Source of the DNA: Scortum barcoo
Taxonomy: Eukaryota > Chordata > Actinopteri > Centrarchiformes > Terapontidae
Length of the DNA stretch: 64,000 nt
Direction of reading: 5' to 3'
Assembly: GCA_023238725.1 (NCBI GenBank)
Contig: CM041541.1
Span: 13,529,044 to 13,593,043, forward strand
Made by a program: the position numbers and the translations under genes. Positions 55,113 through 64,000 of the stretch are shown piece by piece. How positions within the stretch are numbered: position 1 is the stretch's first letter; each line of letters starts with the position of its first letter. The notes below the pieces were generated by a model that saw nothing but the letters and a program-made list of their open reading frames with translations, had not been told where the DNA came from and searched no databases.

Positions 55113-55147
<35 letters not shown>

Positions 55148-55255
55148 ACGTGTGTGTGAGCCTCCTCCTACCAGCAGGGGGCTTCCCTTCGCTGCCCCCC
55201 CCTCCTCCTTCCTCCTCTGCTAACTGACCCATTTTCTCGTCTCCGGGGTGACGTG

Positions 55256-55296
<41 letters not shown>

Positions 55297-55315
55297 GGGT
55301 GGGGGGGACGTGAGG

Positions 55316-55364
<49 letters not shown>

Positions 55365-55445
55365 TTTGGAGGGGGTTCGTACCTCCTGCCGCTCCTTCAC
55401 TCTTTGATGCAGATGAAAAACTCCTGCAGGAGGATGACGTGAAGT

Positions 55446-55480
<35 letters not shown>
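55113..55480 (+). repeat. cluster of (TG)n tracts
   Basis: TG tracts at 55113-55146, 55256-55292, 55317-55361 and 55448-55480, separated by short G-rich spacers such as TTTGGGGTGGGGGGGACG. Confidence 0.9.
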
Positions 55481-55483
<3 letters not shown>

Positions 55484-57711
55484 CGTGTTTGATCAGAGGC
55501 GCTTCCCGCTGAGTGTTTGTTAAACACGACTGTAACTGTGGCACCTTGTTTGTGTTTAACCTGTTGTGCTGAAAGTGTGTGTGTGTGTTTAAGCGTGCAA
55601 AAAAGCGTGTGTGTGTGTGTGTGTTTTAAGCATGTGTGTGTGTGTGTGCGTCTTTTAAGCGTGTGTGTGTTTTCGTTAAAGTGACAAATCATTTATAAAG
55701 TAAAGAATTGAACATTTTCAGTTTCTTGTTTTCTTTCTCAGTTTTATGTTTCTATAAACTGAACAGTAATTTGTCTCTGAAGAAGCTCTGATAGCTGATT
55801 AATCAGAATAATCAACTTTGACCTAAAGATGGATAAATGGAGAAAAACGAAGATCTACTATAAATACGAATATAAAGAAATCTGCATGTTTCACTGTAGA
55901 AACTGTAAACAGATCACATAAGCTGAAGGGAGCGTCTGAGTTTGGCAAATTTAGCAATTAAAATAAAACATCAGGTGACAAATTAAAGAGTTAAAGGAAG
56001 AAGATGTCACCAAAAGACACCAAAAATATGAAATCAATATGTATAAATATCATAAAAAACATGACAATAAACTGAAGCAGCACAAATAAAAGCAGAAGAA
56101 ACGGACGTAAATTAAATCTAAAAAAAACAAAAAAACACCTGCTCTGTTAAATCTTATATCAGATATTTTATGATCCTGGAAGCTTCGATCAACATCTGAC
56201 TAATGATTAATTAATACCTGTTTGTTATTTTAGTGTTGTGTGAACGGTAAGAAGCTCTAAAGGTGAAACGATCGATCAGATAATGAAGGCTGCAGCTCGT
56301 AGTCACGCCTCAGTCTGCAGAACATGCGTGTGCATATTTAATGAGGAGGCAGGGCAGATAAAACTGGGGGGGTCGAGGTCTGAGGGGCTGCAGGTCCTGA
56401 TAAGACGTGTGGACGGATTAAAACCTGCAGCTCCTTCGATTCGCTTCAGTCTGATTCAAACTTTCCTCCTCCTGATGGGGCGTTTTTTTAAGAGAGATAC
56501 GATGCACATTTAAAAAGCACTCTTCGACCCACCCACAACAAAATAAATCAAAAACCTGATGAAAGTTTCTCAGCAGGCGGCTTCACCTCACTGTGAATTA
56601 AAAAAACAGACTTTATGGAGGACAAAAGGTGTCAAATTTGAAAAAAAAACCCAACACATTTTGACTCGCAGAAATGCATCAAAGTTAAAAAAGTATTCAT
56701 TATTTTCTCTCGTAAACTTGAAATTCTTTTGTTCAGGCTCTTTTATATGATTTGCATGTGTTTCTGGAGGACAGGTGGTCTCTCTCTGCCCCCCCAGCTC
56801 ACCTCAAACTGGGCTAATTGAAGCAGATTTCATGGTCGGGGGGGGGGAGTCTTTGTGTTGGAAATAAGGAGGAGCAGGGCCGAGGCGTCGGTGCCTTTCA
56901 GAGCCAAATTTCTACATTTAATTTGAATTTAATGATCAAATAAGCAGCTTTAGATTCTCTGTTGAATATAAATATAAATATTGGCGACGCAAATGATGTC
57001 ATTTACTCATTTTTGATCTTTTTACCTTCCTGTGCAGAATTAAACAGTTTATATTTGTCATTTTTATTTGGTATGAAAGAATAAAAGCACAAAAAGCTCC
57101 CTGATCGCTGAAGGCTTGATGACCAAACTACCTGCTTTATTAATGAGGATTAATGTCTATACTGTGAGTTTTTACCTTTTTACGCAGCAGAAATTGATGA
57201 TTGATTCGAAATAACAAAAGAAATAAAAAAATAACAGCAGTCAATGTCATAATGACAAACTGAAGCATCAATAATCTTTATTCAAGATGTTTTTAAGATT
57301 TCAGCGACCTGTTTTTGTTTTTTTTATGACGGCCATGTTTATTTACTGGATGCTGCTTTGTTTGTTTTCCTGTTCCTGTTCAGACTTTCACAATAAGACG
57401 CAGGTGACGTCTGACGTTCAGGTATCTGAGCAGGAGACAGTCTGTTGTGTGAAGAAGAAGAAACACGACGTTGTTTTAGCTCCAGAAAACAGTTGATGGT
57501 TTCATGTTGTCGTGTTTCTCTGAATTAAAGTGAATTAAAGTGTAAATGTGAAGAGAAAAAGACGTTTTTCTGGAAGGACGTGATGAGATGGTTTAAGAGA
57601 AACGAGGTTCCTCGCCCACACTTTTTTCTTCTTCTTCTTCTCCTTCTTTCTCCTCCTCCGTCCAGCTGTGCGTTCCTCGTCTTTCTTTCACGACTAAATG
57701 TACAGAGAAGA

Positions 57712-57742
<31 letters not shown>

Positions 57743-59410
57743 ACACCCAAAAAGAAAAGTGTGGAGGTGAGAGCTGCCGACGGCGGTTTTGCTCTAATCT
57801 TGATTAATCTCAGTAATAATCCAGAAGACGTCAGAGGCCGAGTTTTGGCGAGGCGGGCGGGGTGGAGGTTTTTTTGAGGAGTTAATCTCCCTCCTCCTCC
57901 TCCTCCTTCAGAGGACGGGTGGAGACGTGTAGGATGAAAGGAAGCGCTGAGAAAACCAGTTTCCACTCAGGATTTCACTTTAAAGGTGGATTTTAATTCA
58001 GTTGGAGATCAAAGAGACAACGGCCTCGTTTTCACTGACACATTTCAAAATGGCAGAGCTGCAGACTGATCGCTTTCTCAGCTTTAAGTTCAGTTATCAA
58101 GCTAAAAAACAGACACAGCATTTTGATAAAACGTAGAAATAAATCATCACAGGACGGCGATAAAATCTGGAAACACATCTTTGTGACCTGCTGCCTCAGT
58201 TTTTACACTTTGAAGGTTTAAATATCTGATTGTAGTTGGAGTTAAAAGAGACATGCAGCAGCTCCTAAAATGAGAATTAAACTCTGTTAAACATGAGATT
58301 TGCAAACAAATCAGTTTAGTATTTCAAACGTGCAGAGAAATATGAAGTGTTTGTGAGGCGGACAGAAAGAGACGTTCAGGTGTCAGACAGGTCGGGAGGA
58401 AATCACAGAGATTTACATGTTGGCCATCAAATTAAAGAGTGGAGAGAAATCTAAATGATGAAGTTACTTTTTTAGGTTGGATTTAACATTTTTGCACACA
58501 TGGAGGGGCTTTTAAAAAAATCTTTGGCTGCAGTTTGAAACTGCAGGTTTAAAAATAAGAAGATGTCTGATAATATAAAAATACAGAAAACACACAGCAA
58601 AATCAAAAGTATTCACAAACAGCCTGAAGAGCCTGAGACTCCTGAGGGTTAATGTGTAAAGGTTTAAAACTTTGGACAAACCAAAGGATGGAGATCAGGA
58701 GCCAGAAGCTGCTCTGCTGCCTGCAAAGAGCCTGACAGACGGAGAGCAGGGCGAAGAGACTCCACGCTTAATGAGGAGCTGCAGCCTGGAAAACATGGAG
58801 ACAGTCACATTTCACTTTAGGAACATGTGATCGGTGTTTTTTTACTGTTTTTATACATTTCACAGGCTGAATTATTCGTCTAACAATCTACAAAAGTGGC
58901 AGTTTAATCGATAATGAAGACTTAACTCTTAATATCATCATAAACATATAATTTCTGATTTATTTTATCTGATTTAACTATCTTTTATTGTTAAAAGCAG
59001 CTAAAAATGTAACGTCTGTTTTGGGGATGAAGGCGTAATAACTAAATCTGACAACACAAAAAGAAAGAAACAGAGCTCTAAGTAAAATAAAGACATGTAA
59101 TGATGATTAATAAGCAAAGATACACCATCTACACAGGAAAGATTAACAAACACAGCAGCATGTCAGAAAATCTGTTCATCTGCACAAAGAAACACAGTTC
59201 ATATCGTAGTTTATAAACTACATTTATAAGACTGTAATCTGCCTTCTGTTTGTTCGTTTAGGATCATACAGTGTGTTATTAGTGTGTGATGTAGTTTGTG
59301 CTCTGGTTTTGGCAGTATCGATGCAACTACAAGCAGCATGATGAAGGATTTTAGTGTGCGTGACTGGAAAAATGATAATTAGATGTAATCATGGTGAATT
59401 CTGACTCCAG
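55481..59410 (+). other. non-coding DNA before the 59.4-kb minisatellite
   Basis: No exon is supported on either strand. A (TG)n tract lies at 57715-57742, short TG runs at 55576-55665 and a G9 run near 56838. Pyrimidine-rich TTCTTCTTC words occur at about 57628-57660. Confidence 0.5.
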
Positions 59411-59412
59411 CT

Positions 59413-60833
59413 CCAGGAGATCCGCTCCGTGTTTATCATAAATCCGCTCCGCGTTTATCATGAATCCGCTCCGTTGAATCCGCTATCATGAATCCGCTCC
59501 GTGTTTCCTCTCACTCCGCTCCAAAACTCCGCTCCGTGTTTCCTCTCACTCCGCTCCGTGTTTATCATGAATCTCATCCGCTCCGTTTATCGTTTATCAG
59601 GCTCCGTGAATCCGCTCCGTGTTTCCTCCTCACTCCTGCTCCATTGTGTTTCCTCCTCATCCGCTCCGTGAACTCCGCTCCGTGTTTCCTCTCCTGCTCC
59701 GTGTTTCTGTCATGTTTACTCCGTCCACTCCGCTCCGTGTTTCGCTCATTTCACCCTCTCCTCCGCTCCTGTGTCACTCCGCTCTGTCACTCCGCTCCGT
59801 TTATCATGTCCGCTTCCTCTCACTCCGCTCCTGTCACTCCTGTGTTTCTGTCACTCCGCTCCTGTGTTTCTCTCTCTCACCGCTCCGTGTTTCCTTCCTC
59901 CACTCCGCTCCTCCGTTTCCTGTTTCTCATCTCGTGTCTGATCCTCCGCTCCGTGTTTCTTTATCAGTGAACTCTCCTCCGCTCCAGTGTTCTGCTCCTC
60001 TCACTCCGCTCCTGTGTTTCTGTCACTCCTGCTCCGAATGTTTCTCTCACCTGCTCCGTTTCCTCACCAGGCTCCGTGTTTCCTCTCACCGCTCCGTGTT
60101 CTCACTCCTGAATCATCGCTCCGTGTTATCATGAACGCTCCGTGTTTCCTTCTCACTCCGCTCCAGTGTTCCTTCTCCTCTCACTCCGCCTCCACTGTGC
60201 TCTTCCTCACTCCTGCTCCGTGTTTCCTCTCACCCTGCCCGTGTTTCCTGTCACTCCACTCCTGTGTTCTCTCACTGCCTGCTCCAGTTTCTCCTCACTC
60301 CGCTCCTGTGTTTCTGCTCACCTGCCCAGGTAGCCTCACCTCCTGTTTCCATCAGTTCCGCTCCGTGTTTCACCTGCTCAGCTCTCACCTGCTCCTGCTC
60401 TCCTCACCTGCTCCGTGTTTCCTCTCCTCCTGTCACCTGCTCGTGTTTCTGTCACCTGCTCCGTGTTTCCTCTCACCTCCACCTGCCCAGCCTGTGTTTC
60501 ATCTCACCTGCTCCAGTGTTTCTCTCACACCTGCTCCTGTTTCTGCCACCTGCTCCTGCTCCACTCCGCTCCTGTGTTTCTGTCCTGCTCACCTGCTCCA
60601 CCTGCTCTCACTCCACCTGTGTTTCTGTCACCTCCGTGTTTCTGCTCCAGCCTGTGTTTCTCCTCACCTGCCTGTGTTGCTCCTCTGCCTCCACCCGCTC
60701 CGTGTCTCCGCTCCGTGTTTCTGTCACTCACCTGCCCGTGTTTCACCCCTGCTCACCTGCTCCTGCTCCGTGTTTCTTCACCTGCCCTGTCACTCCTGCT
60801 CCCTGTGTTTCTCACCTCCTGTGTTTCCTGCAG
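59413..60833 (+). repeat. 1.4-kb degenerate minisatellite
   Basis: A tandem array of about 18-24-bp units around the core CTCCGCTCCGTGTTT. The unit drifts along the array. The left part has TTTATCATGAATCCGCTCCG. The middle has TTTCCTCTCACTCCGCTCC. The right part has TTTCTGTCACCTGCTCC. Because the unit lacks stops in several frames, open frames of up to 305 codons appear; these are Ser/Pro/Leu/Val/Cys strings with no protein character. The array ends at a TTTCCTGCAG that could be a splice acceptor for the GC-rich sequence that follows. Confidence 0.9.
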
Positions 60834-60999
60834 TGTCGGTGTCGGTGCAGCTCTCGGAGCGCAGCGGCGGAGGAACCTGGAGCGGAGCAGCTTCATGCGT
60901 CTGAGCAGGCTGAGGGACCGGAGGAGGACCGGAGGAGGACCTCGAGGCCGGGTCCTGGGCTGCGGATTTACCGAGAGGAGCCCTGGCTGGAGGCGCTGC

Positions 61000-61045
<46 letters not shown>

Positions 61046-61220
61046 GGGAGGACGCGCTGGCACACAGACCCCGGTTTGATCGGGATGAAGCCCCCGGACT
61101 GTTTCCTGTGTGAACATCTGGATGAAGAGGAGGTCCTGCAGGTCTGGACTGAAGAGAAACCTGAGAGGAGCCGACAGGAAGCTTGGTTTTATTGTGAAAG
61201 GGTGAGCAGCGTGCAGGAGC
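60834..61220 (+). other. possible 5' exon(s) of the 61-kb gene
   Basis: GC-rich sequence between the minisatellite and the main exon. It has coding-like segments in different frames, for example ERSSFMRLSRLRDRRR (about 60881-60928) and EVLQVWTEEKPERSRQEAWF (about 61131-61190), the latter ending at a GAAAGG|GTGAGC donor-like site. A (CA)n tract at 61002-61043 splits them. No single frame joins them to the exon at 61236, so they may be untranslated, wrongly sequenced or unrelated. Confidence 0.3.
61002..61043 (+). repeat. (CA)n microsatellite
   Basis: About 20 CA units between GC-rich coding-like segments. Confidence 0.9.
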
Positions 61221-61235
61221 CTCACCTGAGCAGGG

Positions 61236-62619
61236 ATGTACCTGCTGGACAGCACCTGTGCTGAGCGGATGGAGAGGGGGACGCCTCAGAGGAAGACCGT
61301 GTACAGGATCTCCCTCACGCTGGTGAAGAGGGAGAGTCTGGACGGGGACGGGGGCTCGGGGCCTCCGGCGGGCGGAGAACCCGAAGCCCGGGGCCTTCAG
61401 GAGGGAGGGCTCGGTGGAGGTGCAGCGGGGGGGCCTGCTGGAGCAGCTGAAGGAGGTGGAGGACGAGTCGGACGAGCTGACGCACGGATACAGGAGGAAC
61501 TTCAGGACCTTCAGCACGGGCCAGCTGGAGCTCGGCAGGATGAAGGTCTCCAGGAAGCAGCTCCACAAGGAGGCCAGCAGCCCGGCATCAGGGGCCCCCA
61601 GGAGCCCAGCATCAGGGGCCCCCAGGAGCCCGGCATCAGGGGCCCCCAGGAGCCCGGCTGAGGCCACCAGGAGCCCGGCATCAGGGGCCCCCAGGAGCAC
61701 GGCCCCAGTGAGCCAGGCCCGGGAGGCCCAGGGCCACCAGTTCATGGGGCCCAGGAGCCTCTGTCAGAGGCCCCCGAGGCCCGGCCCGGCATCAGAGGCC
61801 CCCGGCAGCCCGGTCTCAGAGGCCCCCAGCAACCCGGTCTCAGAGGCCCCTAGGAGCCCGGTCTGTGAGGCCCCCGGGAGCCCGGCGAGTCCGGGTCCAG
61901 GAGAGGAGGCTCGGGGGGAGGAAGGAGGGAAGGAGGAGGTTGTGGAGAAGAAGAGGAGGCTCCTGAAGGCGAGGAGCATGGAGGACAGGTCTGATCCTCC
62001 TCTCAACGGGGAGGCCGACGTGTCCACGGCAAACGGCAGAGCAGCCAAGGCCCCCTCCCCGGAGACGCCCCCCCTGAAGCGGCCCGCGGGCCTCCTGCGC
62101 CGCAGCTTCAGCTTCAGGCACTGGACGGGCGGCGAGCTGCTGCGGCTGCGGGCGCTCTCCAAAGACAAACACCACAGCAGCTCCGGCTGCATCGGCCGGG
62201 ACGAGAAGGACCCCACGGCCCCCCCGCCGTCCCGCCTCGCCGACGAATTTGGCCCACCAGGCAGAAGAGCAGGACGCTGGAGGTCGGCGCCGTCCTGAAC
62301 AAGACGGACTCGATGTCGGAGCTGAGCCGCTGGGAGAGAGCGCGAGGGAACAAGATCCGGACGCTGGACAACAGCGACCTGCTGCGACTGGCGGCCGAGA
62401 AGGACGCGTCAGGAGGGGGCTACCTGCTGAGGGGAGGGGGGGGGCGCTCGAGCGAGAGGCGACTGGTTCGCTTCTTCAGCGGGATCTTCTCCAGGAGGGA
62501 GGGGGGGGGCACGTCCACGCCGACGGGGAGCCCCGGCACCGCCCGATCCCTGCAGAGGAGCCGGAGGACGGTGCTGAGCCAGTCCAGCTCCGAGAGCGTG
62601 AACGGGGGCAGCACTGAAG
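61236..62619 (+). CDS. unrecognised Ser/Pro/Arg-rich protein, one large exon, two apparent frameshifts
   Basis: I do not recognise the family. The exon starts after an acceptor-like CCTGAGCAG at 61233 with ATG 61236 (MYLLDSTCAERMERG, then KTVYRISLTLVKRES) and ends at GAAG|GTAACC (62620). The continuing protein includes LLEQLKEVEDESDELTHGYR, RNFRTFSTGQLELGRMKVS, an imperfect SPASGAPR octapeptide repeat (about 61580-61870), a basic segment with RRSFSFRHWTGGELLRLRAL, and SELSRWERARGNKIRTLDNS followed by SERRLVRFFSGIFSRREG and a Ser/Thr-rich end. To read it as one protein, the frame must change by one base at about 61350-61376 (a G-rich stretch) and again at about 62218-62256 (next to a C7 run). 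Arg/Ser-rich SFSFRHW-type segments suggest a cytoplasmic scaffold or regulatory protein; that is inference. The gene continues beyond this exon and may lie inside agap1 intron 1 on the same strand. Confidence 0.6.
61579..61705 (+). repeat. 24-bp coding minisatellite
   Basis: Tandem units of CCCGGCATCAGGGGCCCCCA plus GGAG, encoding SPASGAPR. There are three close copies at 61580-61650 and one more after a GAGGCCACCAGG interruption. Degenerate relatives (TCAGAGGCCCCC) continue to about 61870. Confidence 0.85.
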
Positions 62620-62968
62620 GTAACCTCACCTGTATGACATCACACCTGTATGACCTCACTCAGCTGTCATGTGACCTGCACACTCGTCCTGTTGGTCGCT
62701 CTCTGACAGATTCGTCTTTTCTTTTCTTCGGTTGTTTGGTTTTAAAACCAGAATCTTTCGACCTTTCTCGGCTCGTGGAGCCTCAAAACGAAACCCAGTC
62801 TTCTTGTGACCCCCCAGGTTCATCTCGGGGCCCTTTGTGGGGTCCGGAGCCACAGTTTGGACCCCCTGATGTTCACCCCTCAGGTTTCTTTGCCTCTGAA
62901 ACATCGAGGCAGAAACATAAGATGAGTTTAAAGTGGATCTTTTCACAGAGGGTGAAACAGCGGGGGAG
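62620..62968 (+). other. intron sequence 3' of the 61-kb exon
   Basis: Follows the donor at 62620. It opens with two near copies of CACCTGTATGACATCACA. No further exon is identified before the TG tract. Confidence 0.4.
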
Positions 62969-63328
<360 letters not shown>

Positions 63329-63640
63329 ACAGCAGGGTGATGATGTTTGGTCGTGTGCTGCTGTTTGTCTTTCATTACTCTGAGCTGGTTTTTGTTCTCA
63401 GGCAGTTTGACTTTGAGTCTGGAGGTCAAAACTTCCTTTTGTCTCTCTTCTTCTTTTTCTTTTACTGAAAAAAATAACGTCTGGTCTGGTCTACACACAC
63501 ACACACACACGGTCAGCATCCTCTTTCCGATGCGAGTGGAAAACACGAGGAGGGAGAGAGGAAGTGGATTAGATGAGCTCGGAGCAGACAGACAGACAGA
63601 TGTGTGTCTTCCTGCCTCTCCAGATGTTGAAGCTTCGCAG
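63329..63640 (+). other. non-coding DNA with a (CA)n run
   Basis: Short unique sequence with (CA)n at 63491-63511 and a GACAGACAGACAGA run near 63586. No exon is supported. Confidence 0.5.
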
Positions 63641-64000
63641 TGATACTTTAAAGTACAACATCTACTTTTACACAAGTTTTATATGTTAATATCGCAGTAA
63701 TAACAGACTAAAATTACACAGTTTCTCTGATTTTAATGGAAGTAGTTTTGTTAATGTACTTAGTTACTTTTCTCCACATGTTTTACTCCACGTCAAACAT
63801 TTTACTCTTTAAACGCGCCGTATTTATGAATAATTTGTGCCGCTTGTGTTTCAGATTAAAACTCAGATTTGGAGTCAAAAAGAGTCTTTAGTAGGTAAAA
63901 GTTGCAACGACACAGTAAAAATACTAAAGTAAAAGTAATCCTGTATTCAAAATAATACTTTAAAGTAGAAAAAAGGAGGAGCGAAATCTACTTTTAGATG
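63640..64000. repeat. AAGTAC-type teleost repeat, degenerate, cut by the window end
   Basis: Words include ACTTTAAAGTACAACATCTA, GTACTTAGTTACTTTTCTCC, ACTAAAGTAAAAGTAATCCT and TTCAAAATAATACTTTAAAG. They match the same high-copy percomorph element as at 20.7 kb. The copy runs to the window edge. Confidence 0.45.

Overview
The window is nuclear DNA from a ray-finned fish, most likely a percomorph teleost. The coding exons read as fish orthologues of vertebrate genes with ordinary GT-AG introns. The non-coding part carries several interspersed sequences I recognise as common in perciform genomes, plus very dense (CA)n/(TG)n microsatellites. The species cannot be named from the sequence alone.

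Layout. 1-11.7 kb is non-coding DNA downstream of inhbb, with a few stretches that look conserved. 11.7-20.6 kb is inhbb (activin/inhibin beta-B subunit) on the minus strand: a long 3' UTR, exon 2 at 14370-15150, a 4.5-kb intron, exon 1 at 19624-20020 and a TATA box near 20585. 20.6-23.9 kb is a repeat-rich spacer. 23.9-27.9 kb is ralb (Ral small GTPase) on the plus strand, head-to-head with inhbb: a 5' UTR exon, four coding exons and a 3' UTR that contains a MITE-like insertion. 30.0-32.6 kb is faim (Fas apoptotic inhibitory molecule) in four coding exons on the plus strand. 33.4-34.5 kb is a CpG-rich promoter and the first coding exon of agap1 (Arf-GAP with GTPase, ankyrin and PH domains). 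34.5-61 kb is mostly non-coding DNA, presumably agap1 intron 1, with an exceptional concentration of microsatellites from 49 kb and a 1.4-kb degenerate minisatellite at 59.4-60.8 kb. 61.2-62.6 kb is a GC-rich coding exon of a Ser/Pro/Arg-rich protein I do not recognise. The window ends in a 360-bp compound TG tract and another interspersed repeat.

The genes do not form one pathway: a secreted TGF-beta-family ligand, a small GTPase, an apoptosis modulator and an Arf-GAP. The neighbourhood is a vertebrate 2q14/2q37-like block (inhbb, ralb, agap1) with faim interposed.

The most noteworthy observation is that three of the five recognisable coding units carry a reading-frame defect: a 2-bp frameshift in inhbb, an extra in-frame TGA in faim, and two apparent 1-bp frameshifts in the 61-62 kb gene. 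ralb and the agap1 exon are clean. Residual assembly error is the simplest explanation for the indels next to GC or homopolymer runs; the extra TGA codon in faim is harder to dismiss. I found no CRISPR array, RNA gene, intact transposase or novel multi-gene system.
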